Positions 22,280-34,851 are shown, counted from the stretch's first letter. The stretch is 64,000 bases of DNA from Ctenosaura bakeri (GCA_948474755.1 CAOLHI010000079.1:62001-126000); one strand, 5' to 3'. Notes: generated by a model not told the origin, from the sequence alone. Program-made: numbers and translations.

Positions 22280-22453
22280 AGAACCAGCATAGTATAGTGG
22301 TTTGAGAGATGGGCCATGACCCTAGAGACCAGGATTTGATTCCCCATTTGGCCATGGAAACCCAGTGGGTAATCCCAGCCACCAGAAAACCTTGTGATAG
22401 ATTTGCTTATGGTCGCCGTAAGTTGGAAAGGACTTGAAGGCACACAACAACAG
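22280..22453 (+). repeat. tRNA-derived SINE (ACA/Sauria type)
   Basis: The head 'agtatagtggtttgagagat' resembles a tRNA A-box region, followed by a B-box-like 'aggatttgattccc', a 'gccatggaaacccagtgg' body and a 'cttgaaggcacacaacaaca' tail. Nearly full length. Confidence 0.75.
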
Positions 22454-23042
22454 TTTGTTTATGTGTGCAGGTAATAAGGTAAGAAGTTGTCGGAGGAGGT
22501 AAAAGAATGGAATATTAGAAGTAAATTGTGATTAACAGAATGTCTAAGAAGAATAACCTTCACCAGTAAAGTTGGTGAATGACAGTATGGCTGCCAGTTA
22601 GAGCAGTTAGGGTAGGTAGTTAGGAAGAAGAAAAGAGGGAGTCAAGTAGGATTAGGGTTAAGAGAGTAGTCGGGTTTAAGAATTAATGAATGGTGTTCAA
22701 GAATCTGAATTAACTAGGAGCAGTGTGTGTGAGAGAGTGTGAGCTGTGTTCTAAATGTATTAAATTATCTGTTTTGTTATGTTCAACTTCTTAATAAAGT
22801 ATTGCTTCTGTATTTATATGCTTTTGGCCTTCAGAATACTATATATTATGAGAGTTTAGACTTAGACAAGCTTTCTGTGGTAGCAGCAGTGAATAAAGAG
22901 GAACAGTGTCTGATGAGGATATAAGCTGCATAAAATCTCACACTTTGAGGGCATTTAGGATGTCCCCAAAGTTGGTGGCACAGCACTATGGCAGGAGGTC
23001 TTTATATTGGTAGCAGAGGTAGAGACAAGGGAAAACCTTCAC
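22454..23042. other. FOXO3: Intron sequence, nothing recognised
   Basis: Purine-rich between about 22480 and 22740, with no coding or repeat call. Confidence 0.45.
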
Positions 23043-23215
23043 TTCTTCTTCGTGGTCTCTGTGCCTTCATACACTAGGAGCTTTAGCGCCTGCGCGGTAG
23101 CGTTCGGAAACTTCTAGAGCTTGTTCGCTTGGCGGGAACCCCTCCCCCACGCCGGTACTGCGCATGCTCCTCCCGCCGAGCAACGGTCTCTCCTCAGTTC
23201 TTTCTCGTCCGCCGC
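23043..23215 (+). repeat. Left inverted terminal repeat of DIRS copy 2
   Basis: Essentially the same sequence as 200-372, including both NRF1-like motifs; no damage seen. Confidence 0.87.
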
Positions 23216-23374
23216 CGCGTACGGAAGGTTCTTTAGTTTGTTCCTCTCACGTCGTGCTTGGCTTGCTGTTTTTTTCACGGTTTTACGGACTTTCGGACTG
23301 TCTTTGACCTCTCTTTCGGACTCCCCCTTCGGTTTTCGTCTTTTGGATTTCGGAGTTTGGCGTTTCTTCGTCTT

Positions 23375-25800
23375 ATGTCCGCGCTCTTTAAGAAGTGCGT
23401 GTCCTGCGGCCGCAAGGTTGCTCTCAACGACGGCCATAAGGAGTGTCTCTTCTGTTTGGGCGAGTCCCACAACATCCGGACTTGCCCAATTTGCAGGGAT
23501 TTTACTCCGCAAACTCTTCGCAACCGCTCCGCGAGACTCAAATCTTTTTGTTGGGAGCAGTCTCTGCGGGCGATAGACGAGACCTCCACCTCCAAGATGG
23601 CCGACAAGAAGACGACCACGCCATCGACGGTATCGGCGGCTGCCGTTCCGTCCACCTCGTCGGTATCGGGCTCGGTACCGGCGAAAACGCCGATCTCGGC
23701 GTTACCGAGGATCCCGAAGCTGTCGGCGGCTGCCAAGTCAGCTAAAGGATCCTCGACGGCGAGGAAGGCTGAGGCTCCCCTTACGGAGACGCCTGCAAAA
23801 AAGCGCCCTGCTCCGGACGGAGGCAAGGGCAAGGAGAAGGAGAAGAAGAAGAAGAAGAAGGAAAAGAAGCGCTCCCCGGCTGGGGACGCTCAACCTCCTA
23901 CTCCTCCTCCTACTCAGCAGCCTTCCAAAGGGCGAGGCGAGTCCGTCGACCTCTCGGAGGATGAGATCGAGGACGTTCCCCAACAGCGCCCGGACTCGCC
24001 TGTGGCAGACCCTCCAACCCTGGTGGAGGAGCGCCACCGCCCTCTTAGCCGTCGCAGGTCAGCCGACCTGCAGCAGAGAGAGCCCTCTGCTTCTCCGGAG
24101 CGGCGTTCGACCTCCTTCAGGTCCCGGTCCCGCTCTTCCGAGCGTCCGGTGGCCTCGCCGCCTCCGAGGGAGACAAGAGAGGAACAACCTCGCTCGTCTG
24201 CCTCAAGATACACCTCGGCGTCCTACGTGGCCAGGTACGCGAGGGAATCTGAGTGGAGAGAGCGCCCGGCCTCCTATCGGTCCCATTCGCCATCGTACCG
24301 GGATCGGTACCATCGTGGCCCGAGTCGCTGGGAGACCTTCCGGAGGTCCCGGTCACCTCGTCGACAGCGCGAATCGCGCTCGCCTAGAGGGGACGAGGCT
24401 CGGTACCGTCGACGCCGAAGCCGATCTCCGTCGGACCGCCGCTCCTTCAGCCGCTCTCCCTCCCCTCGATATCATAGGGCGAGGGAGCCTTCACCACGGT
24501 ATCGGGCGATATCGCCACCTCCTAGGGTCACGGCGACGGCGACGCGCCCTACGGAGTCGGTGGTGACTGAGCGGGCTACGACGACGTCAGCCTGCCAGAC
24601 TACCCCGGTCACCACCAAGAGGGTGAAGTCCGTGGTCAGCCATCCCAAGCGGGACGCTGCTGCTACCACCGCCCCGGCTGCGGAGAAGCCTAGGAAGGCA
24701 ACACCTGCGGCGACTACGAAGGAGCCGGAGAGCGAGCGGCGAGAGGACTCACCTAGCTCGGAGTCGTACGACTCGAGTGCGGAGTCTGAGGTGTCTGAGG
24801 CGGCCTCCCAGGAGTCTCCTCCGTTGGGATTCGGGGACCCGATCCCAGATTCTGCTCCAGAGGACGTCCACCAGTTCTCTGCGATGCTGCTCCGCATGGC
24901 CACTACCCTCGGCCTTAAGATCGCCGATGCGGAGCCGGAGGATGACGATCCAGCCTTCTCCGTTTTGGGAGAAGCGCCCTTTCCACGGCCCCGCTGCCTC
25001 TCCTGCCCCGGGTATCCAGACTGGTGAAGGCCGCCTGGGATAGCCGGCCTCGGCTCACCGATACCGCAGCGGTTAAACCCTCTACAGGGTGCAGAAGGAT
25101 AACGCCGGTTATCTTTTTAATCACCCTGCACCGTTGTGGTCGTCGAGTCCGCGCAGACGAAAGGCTCCGGCAGGCAACACACCACCCCCCCGGGCAAAGA
25201 CGGGAATTTGGACGCCTACGCAAGGAGGTTCTATTCGGCTGCCTCCTTGCAGTGGCTGTCCAACACTCAGGCTTGCCTCGCGGCATACCTGAAGAAGGGC
25301 TCGATCGCCTGCAACCAGCGATGGAAGCGGTACCGGAGGACATCCGCCAAGCCTCCTCCGTGATCTTCAATGAGGCTATCTCCATCGCTCGGCACCAGAT
25401 GGCCTCCTCCCGGCACGCAGTGGAGATCGCCCCCCGGGTCATGGCGGGATCCGTCGGCCTCCGCCGCCATGCTTGGCTTCGACCGGCCGACATCCAGGAG
25501 GACACCAGAAGGAGGTTGAAGATCTCCCCTTCGACGGTGAAGGCCTTTCAATTCGCCCGCGAAGCTTTGGACAATCTCGTCAAAGGGGGACTGCCGCAAA
25601 AAAATCGGGCTGCAGCCGGCCACGCAGACCCGCAGGGCCTCCACCTTTCCCACCATCCTGGCGACGATCTTTCCCCCTCGTCGTTCCAGCGTTTGGCCCA
25701 GTCTGGACAGTCGAGCCGTCCTCCGGCTCATCGGCCAGCGCCGATTTGGCGGCGCCCGCCTTCGTCGAAGAAGTCCTCCTCCGAGACAAAGTCTCGGTTT
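23375..25800 (+). pseudogene. DIRS ORF1 (Gag-like), broken, copy 2
   Basis: ATG at 23375. The zinc-binding N-terminus, K/E tract and SR-rich middle are open to about 24960, where a short deletion (around 'gttttgggagaag') shifts the frame; that frame stops at 25027. The rest of the protein is recognisable in pieces in other frames to the end of the ORF1 region, where TTTTAG stands in place of the TTTTGA of the other copies. Confidence 0.85.
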
Positions 25801-25802
25801 TA

Positions 25803-27683
25803 GTGCCTGGCAGGACCCGCCAATACCCACTCTTCAGCCTACCATCAGCGCTCGGAGACCGACCGACTCTCGCTCGACACCTACCGGAGTGGCAATCACT
25901 ACGGACTCTTTGGGGGCTTTCCATCGTCCGTCTTGGCTACGCCATCGAGTTTCTCGATATTCCTCCTCGCGGCGTTTATTACTCCACGCCGTCGGTCCGG
26001 CCCTCCTGGAAGAGATCCAATCCCTCCTCCAGAAAGGGGGGATCGAGCGGCTCCCGCAAGAGGCCAAGACCACCGGCTTCTTCTCCAGGTACTTCACGGA
26101 CCGAAAGCCGACGGTACCCTCCGGCCGATCCTAGACCTAGAGGGGTGAACTCTACATCCGCCCCAAAAGGTTCAAGATGGTACGATACCGTCGATCCTAC
26201 CCTTTCCCACATCGAGGGGCTGGTTCGCCTCCATCGATCCCGAGACGCATATTTCCATTGCCTTCCCCCGACACAGACGGTACCTCCGTTTCCCATGACA
26301 CCCTGTTACCAGTACAAGGTGCTGCCGTTCGGACTCTCGACTGCCCCAAGGGTCTTCCCCAAATAGGGCCCCCGGGGTTATCCTCCCTCGGACAAAGGGC
26401 GCTTCCGTCTTCCCCTACCTCGACGATTGGCTGTTGGGGGCGTCCTGCAAACAAGACTTACCACGACGTCCACATGACGTTGTCACTCCTGACCCGCCTT
26501 GGTCTACGAGTAAATCCGAAGAAGTCCCACCTCGGGGGGAGGTTTTGGACTTCAGGGGGGACGTCGACTCGACCTCCGCCAGGGCGTACCTCCCAGAGTC
26601 TCGAGCACAAACTTTTATCCGGGGCCGCCGCTCACGCTCGTACGGCCCCCGTTTTTGCGAGAAGCGTCCAGCAGCTCTTGGGCTACATGGCTGCGACGAC
26701 CGCTGTGACATATCTCGCCAGGCTGAGAGCAAGACCTCTTCAACACTGGTTCGTCCGCATATTCGACCCCCTGGGGAGACGAACAGACACTCCGACTGCA
26801 GCTGCCGGGAGACGTCCGCTCATCCCTCCGATGGTGGCATGGCGACGCAATCTCATGTCGGGGATGCCTTTCCAACAGCCGACACCGAAGGTGAGGGTAA
26901 CGACCGACGCCTCCCTGTATGGATGGGGTGCCCACTGCGGCGATCTCAGAGTCCGCGACAGATGGACCGACGAAAACCGCTCTCCATATCAACGCGCTGG
27001 AGCTGCTTGCCGTCTGGAAAGCCCTACGGGGGCCCCCGCCATGCCGTGGCGGGGGGGCACGGTCCGGGTTCTGACGGACAACCCCCGCCGTCTGCTACAT
27101 CAACAGACAAGGTGGGCTTTTTCCACGACCCTGCTCGACATCGCGCTCGGCCTGTGGGAATGGTGCATTCGCCTGCACACGCATCCCGTGGCGGTTCACC
27201 TGGCCGGGCAGGAAAACACCACGGCAGCGCCCTCCCCGGGGACACCTCACCCCATCACGAAGGTTCTCTCTCCGGGGGAGGCGTTGGGATTTGATTGGGG
27301 GACCGCTGGGGCGAACCATCGATCGACCTCTTCGCGACCGGGAAAAGGCAAATGTCGCCGATTTGTTCCAGAGCGGGCCACGATCGTGCCCCCATCGGGG
27401 ACGTTTTCCAAAGTTTCCGTGGCCCGGGGGAACTCCTCTACGCGTTCCCCCCTTTCCCGCTGCTCGGCCGGACGTTTCGAAGATCCTCGCCGACCGAGCC
27501 GACGCGATCCTGGTAGCCCCGTACTGGCCGAGGCAACATTGGTTCGCACCCCTGCTACAAGCCGCGCGAGACGACCTGCTCCGGTTGCCACCGACACCGG
27601 ACCTGCTCTCCCACTCCGGCGGCCGAGTCCTCCATCCGGACCTGCCACGCCTGGCCCTCCATGCCTGGAGGATATCGCACTAG
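25803..27683 (+). pseudogene. DIRS ORF2 (RT/RNase H/MT region), multiply frameshifted, copy 2
   Basis: The RT and RNase H regions are recognisable but interrupted by more than ten small indels. The DNA for the YLDD box is present (about 26416-26427), but upstream frameshifts put it out of frame. The last part (27490-27683) is undamaged. No functional protein can come from the sequence as written. Confidence 0.88.
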
Positions 27684-28696
27684 ACGATCCCGTGCTCGGT
27701 ACCGTCCTCGTCGCGGCCAGGAAGGAATCCACCCGTCGCAACTATCAATACAAGTGGCGACGCTTCCTCCCTTTCGCAAAGGGGGAGTGAGCCGGTATCG
27801 CCCGCGGGGCTCTCGACCGTCCTGCACTTCCTCCTGCACCTCCGGCAACGGGCCTGGCGTTTCCATCCCTGAAGGTGTATCTCTCCGCGATCGTGGCATA
27901 CCAACCGCCACGATCTGCTGCCTCGGCCTTCTTCAGGAACGATACCGTTAAGGGGTTCCTGAAAGGACTTCATCATCTCTACCCGCCGGTATCGCCGCCG
28001 CTACCGCCGTGGTCCCTCTCGCTGGTGCTCTCGCAGCTGACGAAGCCGCCCTTCGGCCAATGGCGCCCTTTCGGATGACAGGCTCCTGACAATGAAAACT
28101 GCCTTCCTGGTAGCGGTGACCTCAGCGAGGCGAGCGGGTGAGATCACAGCTCTTCGTTCCGATGAGCCCTTCACGGTCTTCCACAGGGACAAGGTGGTCC
28201 TGAGACCTGACATCTCGTTCCTGCCAAAGGTGGTGTCCAGTTTCCATCTCAACCAGGACATCATCCTGCCTGCCTTCTTCCCGAACCCGACGACACCGTT
28301 GGAGCGGTCCCCCCCACTCCCTGGACGTGCGTCGGGCATTGGCTTTCTACAAGGACAGGACTGCTTCCTTCCGACAGACGCCGCATCTCTTTGTTTGCTA
28401 TGGGCGACGTCGGGGGGGCCTAAAAGTGTCCACCCAGCGCTTCTCCAAGTGGGTGGTGAGGACTATTGAACTGGCGTATGAGCTCGCGAGGAAGCCTCCG
28501 CCAGTCCTGCTTCGAGCCCACTCCCCCCCAGAGCTGTGGCTACTTTTTGCGGCCCTCCTGCGAGGAGTTGACCTCATGAACTCTGCCGTGGGGGACCTGG
28601 TCCCAACCATCGACCTTCGTGCGCCACTACAGGCTCGACTGCCGGTCGCGCAGAGATGCCCGGTTTGGACGTGAGGTGTTGGCTTCCGTGCTGTAA
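27665..28696 (+). pseudogene. DIRS tyrosine recombinase, frameshifted, copy 2
   Basis: The block with the first catalytic Arg (SARRAGEI) at about 28115-28145 is intact. Indels occur around 27768-27785, 27850, 28058-28072, 28310, 28525-28545 and 28575-28592. The region of the H-x-x-R motif is altered by one of them (a C-run replaces the motif context). The final TAA at 28694 replaces the TAG of the other copies. Confidence 0.85.
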
Positions 28697-28730
28697 CCTA
28701 ACCCGCCGTCCGACCGGTAAGCTACACAGT

Positions 28731-28823
28731 CTCCTAGTGTATGAAGGCACAGAGACCACGAAGAAGAAAACAGGTTGCTTACCTGTAACTGTGGTTCTTC
28801 GAGTGGTCATTGTGCCTGGTGCA
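28731..28823 (+). repeat. ICR of DIRS copy 2 (damaged right half)
   Basis: The left half 28731-28768 is the exact reverse complement of 23043-23080. The right half lacks one G at the junction and diverges from about 28811, where 'gcctggtgcac' replaces the expected pairing sequence. Confidence 0.8.
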
Positions 28824-28870
28824 CCCCCCGCCCCTTTCCCCCCCTCTTTCTCAGGTCCCTGTAGGTTCTA

Positions 28871-29067
28871 CGGCGGACGACAGAACTGAGGAGAGACCGT
28901 TGCTCGGCGGGGGGCCCCCCGCCCTACCGGCGTGGGGGAGGGGTTCCCGCCAAGCGAACAAGCCCAGAAGTTTCCCCCAACGCTACCGCGCAGGCGCTAA
29001 AGCTCCTAGTGTATGATGGCACAGATGACCACTCGAAGAACCACAGTTACAGGTAAGCAACCTGTTC
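28871..29067 (-). repeat. Right inverted terminal repeat of DIRS copy 2
   Basis: Matches the other right ITRs at both ends. At about 28907-28925 the expected 'aggagcatgcgcag' is replaced by G and C runs, and short changes occur at about 28960-28980. The 27-nt outer extension is intact. Confidence 0.82.
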
Positions 29068-29329
29068 TTCTGACATCCATGAGATTCATGGAAGTCTTTC
29101 TGTTTGGTGGTGGCGGAGATTTAAGCAGAGCCTCAGACCTGATGGAAAAGCAGCGGCTGAAGTGGCAAACCCCAGCAAGGACTATGGGAGAGAGCAGGAG
29201 AGTTAAGCACACCCTGGATCCTAATGGCACTCTAGTTTCCCTGCTGCTATTATTTAATATAATACAAAAAGTGCCCATTTATTTCTTTTATGCCATTGAT
29301 TACAGAGAAAGCCAATGTGGGTTTTAAAG

Positions 29330-29548
29330 ATTTGAGTGTTCGACTAAGGCTCTGAGAGACCAGGGGTTTAGGCCTCACATTGCCATGGAAGCCCCTTGTG
29401 TGACCTTGGGCAAGTTAAAACTTTTTCAGTCTCGGAAGAAAGCAATGGCAAACGTCTTCTGAACAAAAATCTTGCCAAGAAGACTCTGAGATGGGTGGCC
29501 TTTGGCTTCCCCTAAGTCAGAAATTACTTGAAGGCACACAGCATTGAC
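29330..29548 (+). repeat. tRNA-derived SINE (diverged)
   Basis: The head 'tttgagtgttcgactaaggc', a central 'gtgaccttgggcaagt' and a 'cttgaaggcacacagc' tail in the same order as 33301-33503. It starts about 260 bases after DIRS copy 2. Confidence 0.7.
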
Positions 29549-31210
29549 AGTATTAACCCCTAGAGGCAGTGTGACATTTTCAGTGCCCGAACTTCCTTCA
29601 CAGAGGCAGGCCCATTTCCAGCTTTTTTTCAGGCCACATGGACAAATTCGGTCTATGAATGGAGTGTTGCTTGGCCCAAGGTTTCCATGTCATGGGTATG
29701 ATGAATGAGCTCAGCACTCAACCTGTTTGGAGGATAGGGTTTGACACTTTTTGGGTAACTCCTGAAAATTCTGGAATAACACCTGGACCAGATTCCCCCT
29801 CACCTCTGGCATAGAAGCCCCTGGGCACCCCTGGTTACTCATGAATTTTAAAAAATGGAGGTATTGTTTTCAAATTAGAAAGGAAATTTAATTTGGAAAG
29901 ATGGCTGTTGGAAGTTATTAAGATTGGCTATGACTGGTTTCAAATTGTAAACATTGGAGGATTATGTTTGTAAACTAATCTCATCCAGTAGTTAACTACC
30001 GTAATATTGACTGTGCCTAAGAAGCATTACAGAGCTTTTAATGAGCAACCATATCAACTGGAGTAAAAAAAAATAAAAATGAAAGTGGATTACCTCACAT
30101 AGTCCTAACCTCCTACTCCTGTCTTTGTTACTGTTTCCAAAGTAACTATGTAAAATTTTCAAAGACACATTTTCATTGAACATTCCCATAACTGGATAAA
30201 CTGTTTTTGCCCATCCATCATTACTCTGTAACTCTGTACAGAAGGTGATTAGGGGCTTACTTAGATATACATTACCTTGAAAATAAAGGAAGCAACAACA
30301 TATTTTTTTTTTAATTATGGGGGGCAGTCAGGGCTGTGGCACAATGGAAAGGATAGGAGCATTTTTTAAAAAGTTATAAAACACCTACCCCCCATCCAAA
30401 CCAATCTGGATCTCATACACATCTTCTGTGTCTGAAGTCTACACTGGAAATAAGTCCTGTGAGAATAAAGGAAACTTTATTTCCTATGCAACTTGCAAGT
30501 AAGGAGGGGACACTGAGATTGTGACCATAAAAGTAACGCTCAGTTTGATCTTTCAGAAAGTTGGAGACTAGGGCCGAGTTCTGAGGTGATTAGCAAAGCA
30601 GATGATTTGGAGAGAGGACAGTGGGAAGGAAGAGATGATACAGCGGGAGGGGAACAAAAGCGAGAGAGGCCGTAAGGGAAGGAGCTGCAGCTCTGTGATC
30701 ATATGTGCATGACCCAAGTCTCAGGCAAACACTAGCATCTCTGCTGGCTCCCTCCTTGCTGTCCTTCTCACTGCAGGTGAAGACCTTTCTATTCCAACAG
30801 GCTTTTTTTTTTTGAACTGGACTGTTTTTACAAAGAAAGGCCTTTTCTTAGTGCACTGTTCTATTTTTACCTCTGGCAAAGATAATGGGTAGACTTTAAA
30901 ATGGTTTTCGATCCTACAGAAAGTTCAACTTTATTTAAAACCTAACTTTTGATACATTTTTATTTAAGTGTTTTTACTGGTATTTCTTTTTATTTTGTAA
31001 GCTGCTTGGAGTATCAAGGAAAAGGAGAGCATAAATAAACCAATATAATGCAGTATAGTAGACTTGGGACTCTTTCATATTATACAGTATTTCCCAAACT
31101 TTGGTCCTCCGGTTGTTTTGAACTTTAATTCACGGAATTCCTGATTATTGGCCTAACTGGCTAGGGCCCCTAGGACCTGAAGTCCAAAACTATTGTGCCA
31201 CACAGTTAAA
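29549..31210. other. FOXO3: Intron sequence with a LINE/SINE tail fragment
   Basis: At about 30990-31045, 'gtaagctgcttggagtatca' followed by AATAAA-like bases resembles the 3' tail of a SINE or LINE. About 31085-31195 has arms of a decayed foldback repeat. No gene. Confidence 0.5.
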
Positions 31211-31384
31211 GTACTCTGATACTACTTTTAACTGTCGTGGCTCCATCCTGTGGAATGCTGGGATTTGTAGTTTCATGGGGAGTATTTAGAATTCCCTACC
31301 AGAGAGTGGTAATGCCTCATTAAACTACAAATCCCAGCATTCTGTAGAGTGCAGCCATGGTATCAAAGCACTATAATAGTGTAC
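31211..31384. repeat. Foldback MITE, second family
   Basis: A 174-bp imperfect palindrome: 'ggaatgctgggatttgtagt' on the left pairs with 'aactacaaatcccagcattc' on the right, and the outer arms pair down to GTAC at both ends. Unrelated to the GGCC-ended family except for the general design. Confidence 0.75.
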
Positions 31385-32500
31385 AATTAAAGAAACCTCT
31401 GACTCTGTTCACTGTCTGCAGTGTTCAACTCCACCCACACCCGCTGTATCATTCTAATTTTATCAGTCCAGCTTTACTATTTCATTCTGTTGTGTTCTTT
31501 CATTCCCACTCTATATTTTCAATGCTATCGTTCCAGACCAAATGGTATTGGTTACCAGTTGAGCCCTGGTAACATAGAATGGTTAACACAAATCCTTTGA
31601 TAGCTTCAGTTGCATAGGGCCCATGTTTCTGTTCCATTTAACAGAAAAATAAGGCACATAGATCCTCTGCTCTATCACTTGTGGCCACCCAGCTCCAAGG
31701 TAGTGATGGAACAGGAACTAACCACAGTATAACTTACTATAGCTTTATTGGCTAAGTACCATGTATGTCAAGGACCTTTAACATCCACAATTCCAAGACA
31801 ATTTAAAGTTTGAGTAAGAAAAGCGCTTGACACAACACATTAAACTGGAGTTTTGTTCTTAGAATTTAAATTTAACAGGTTGTTCCATGCTCACACAGGA
31901 ATGCAGACACAGAGTTAAGTGGATGGAGATGCTGATTATCCATCAAAGTGTTCACAAGATTCTGCTGGAGGCATTAAGTGATAAGAAAACACTCAAAAAC
32001 TCCCCTTAAAAAAAAGAGCCATGCTTTTTTTCCCCCTAACACAGAATAAAAAGAAGTTAGTACAGAATTTTGTTTTTGATGAGTGGACAGTTGCATCTGT
32101 TGTGCAAGAGAGAAGAATTTGGATTTAGCTTCCCCTTTCTCTGTGTAGTAGGCCTGGCTTTAGACAAAACATTATTTATATGTATGATACTTCTACATCT
32201 GTGAAGGAAAATTCTCAGACCAAGTGGGTAATGAAAATTGTGGATAATAGCAAATGCTGGGGGGGGGGGTTTCAAGGAGTTGAACAACATAAGTATCGAG
32301 ATGAGTATGCAGCTTGGAGAGGAGGCTGTAAAACTGGACAGAACTTTAGAATCTAAGAGAAAGAAGGCTTTGTACAGTGAGAAAATGTGAGACAGCTTGG
32401 ACAATGTGAGACTGCGTGAGAGCAAGAGGCATGCCATTTCTGGCATTTTCCATTCCCTTCCATTTTCCATGTAATACTGTGCACCTCACACTCTCACCCC
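31385..32500. other. FOXO3: Intron sequence, nothing recognised
   Basis: AT-rich, with a G-run at 32260-32270. No coding or RNA gene signal. Confidence 0.5.
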
Positions 32501-32577
32501 CCCTAAAACTCCATGATAGGTTCACCTTAGGGTCGCCAAAAGTCTGAAACAACCTGAATGCACACAACAACAACAGC
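32501..32577 (+). repeat. SINE 3' tail fragment
   Basis: Contains 'cttagggtcgccaaaagtct' and ends in 'gcacacaacaacaaca', the tail of the SINE family at 33301. Confidence 0.65.
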
Positions 32578-33300
32578 TGCACAGGAATTTCCATTTGGCT
32601 TATGTGTTTCTCTTTATTACTTCAATTTCCATTTAATGTCCATTAAATTCAAATTAATGTTTTTGGACCTTATGTCAGCATAGGTTAAGTGAAATCACAT
32701 ATACTTGTCATGCAGATACAGGGGAGATACTGTACTTAAAATTGAAAGAGTAGAAGGGTGTATGCTACACTTGTACACTACACTTCTTTCCACAGTCTGG
32801 TGTTCTCCATTTTCTTAATATCATCTTCCCTCTATATGTCAGTGGTAGGGGTGCCAGTATGAACCATCAACCTAAAATGACAGTCCTTGAGGTACATTAT
32901 GAAGTAAATATCTTTTTCTTTTCAAAACAAGAGTGTTGAAGTGCTGGTGAATTTCTGTTTTCAAAATATGCTGGGAGAAGATATGTATTTTGCCTTTTTG
33001 ACATAGATACACTTAGCATTTGACAATGTTTTAGAAACTCCTTAATCTTTATATTGAAGCATCCAGTATCATATAGGGGTTGTGCCAAAACAACATACCT
33101 CCTAAATTCTGTCAGAGTGTGGAAAAATGATTTTTGGACGACCATTGCCAGAATTCCCAGGCAGCTGCTATTCAAAAAAGTAGCATTTCCAAGCTCAAAA
33201 TTAAAAAGCTATTATTTGTTATGTGTGGGATCGACAGCCTGTTGTGATTGCTTGCTCTAACTCTTTTCAGGTAATACAAATTCAAATTAACAGGTTTAGA

Positions 33301-33503
33301 GAGCCAGCATGGTACAGTGGTTTGAGCACTGGAGATTCTGTAGGCCAAGGTTCAGTTCTCCACTAGGCCATGGAAATCCACTGGGTGACCTTGGGCACAC
33401 CACACACTCTCAGCCCCCAGAAAAGCCTGCAAAAGATCAGCCCTAGGTTTGCCCTAACCATAAGCCAGAAGTGACTTGAAGGCACACAACAACAAAAACA
33501 ACA
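33301..33503 (+). repeat. tRNA-derived SINE (ACA/Sauria type), near full length
   Basis: Head 'gccagcatggtacagtggtt', B-box-like 'aggttcagttctc', 'ggtgaccttgggcacacc' in the body, and a CAACAAAAACAACA tail. The best-preserved copy in the window. Confidence 0.78.
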
Positions 33504-34851
33504 GTTAGCAGAGTTGGTAGAAATGACTTCTTTAATTACCAGCTCCCTGTCTCTTGCATCAGATTTAATCCAACTAACATAACTTAAATGGCATACGGAC
33601 ATCTGGGCTATGGATTTGTTTTTATGTTCAGTTGAAACAATCATAGTCTGGCATTGGTGACTGCTGAAAGGGTGCATCATTCCAATTTTACTTGAAGCTT
33701 TACTGTGGTTTTTTTTTATGTCCTGTACGGATTTTACTTTTGTTATTTTCTTTTACTATATCTTATGTTTGTGATGTACTTTTAAAGAACTTGTGATGCC
33801 TAAAGAACTGCAATAGTTGGGTGGTCTCAAATGCATATTGCAGAAATAAATAACTGGGGCTTTTGCTTTCTATGTTTCCTGTGGCAAATGGCTGGAACCT
33901 TTCATCACTGAACTTTATATGGGTCCACTAGTTCTTTGAAATGGAAAAACTAGATGTAATGCAGGGCATCCCTGGAAATGTAAAAGAATACCTTTGACTA
34001 GCAGAGAATGTTAGGTTAATTACTTAGCTGAGCTACCTCTATAAGAAAGAGAAGGAAAGCGATAATCAATACTGTGGGATAGATAAGTACTGTTAGTGTT
34101 GTTTGCAAAATATCATTGGGTTAAAATGGGTTGGACATGTTTTACACTCTGATCTTGAACTTATTGACTTGGAAATGAGTTTCTTGCAGAACTGGTTTTT
34201 GAATACAGGTGTTTAGGATTGTAGCCTTTCTCTATTAATCATCTTGGTTTCTAGCAAATTTCCAATACATCAATAAACACTGAACAACTTTTTGAAGTAT
34301 TTTAATGGGGAATTATATTTAATGAAGGAAAGGTGGGAGTATTTTGCCTTAATTAATGACCACAGAGAATTATTGTTAAAGGTGCTTAGAAAGTCATATG
34401 AGACTAGATGCATCTCCCACTTACAACAATGGCATCACTACTTCAGCACTTTCCTAGAGAACAGCTCAGATCCAGAGATGCATGATACCTCAATAAGTGG
34501 GAACCACATTAATTTAATTCAGAGCATGCAACTGCTACTTTTTGTACTACAAACCCCAGAGTCCCTAGAGAACATGACCAGTGGCCATGCTGAGTGAAGG
34601 ATTCTGGGAGTTACACTCTTGAAAAAGCAAATTTCCAAGCCCTGCATTTAATTCTCTGTTCAGTTCAGTGCCTGCTTCCTTGAACATTGTTAGCACTCAG
34701 TAAATGCTAGAAGAATAATAGCTGTAGATGGAGAAAAAGGAGTAATTTTTTTTCCTACAGTTTTTACATGTACCCTTTTGATAGTTGAAATGAACAAAGG
34801 AAAGTTGTTCCTGTTTTAAATTTTGTCTTTTTGTGTGTGTGGTTCTTGCAG
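33504..34851. other. FOXO3: Intron 3' end with acceptor site
   Basis: A decayed foldback repeat lies at about 34540-34630. The acceptor is TTCTTGCAG ending at 34851, preceded by a T/G-rich tract (34821-34848). No exon other than the one that follows. Confidence 0.65.

Larger units (their letters stand above)
23043..29067 (+). mobile_element. DIRS-type retrotransposon, copy 2 (heavily indel-marked)
   Basis: Same structure and orientation as copies 1 and 3, 6025 bp. The first 1.9 kb is almost the same as the other copies. From about 24960 onward the sequence carries many 1-6 base deletions and tracts replaced by C or G runs, interrupted by blocks (for example 27490-27765, 28080-28300) that are essentially unchanged. 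All three genes are broken as written. No target duplication is visible. Confidence 0.93.
1..34851 (+). other. FOXO3: FOXO3 intron, downstream part
   Basis: In vertebrate FOXO genes one long intron interrupts the forkhead domain just before the NSIRHN motif. The exon starting at 34852 begins exactly there after a pyrimidine-rich tract and CAG. No sequence resembling the FOXO3 first coding exon (N-terminal AKT site, start of the forkhead domain) was found, so the intron extends beyond the left edge and is longer than 34.8 kb. It contains DIRS copies 1 and 2, SINEs and MITEs listed separately. That the gene continues to the left is inferred from family structure. Confidence 0.8.

Noticed and set aside
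34292..34597. 101-codon open frame upstream of the FOXO3 exon
   Set aside because: Lies in the intron, overlaps a decayed foldback repeat, and shows no splice sites or recognisable domain.
34831..34851. Apparent extension of the FOXO3 frame upstream of NSIRHN
   Set aside because: These bases are the intron's T/G-rich tract and CAG acceptor; the family intron falls exactly at this point.
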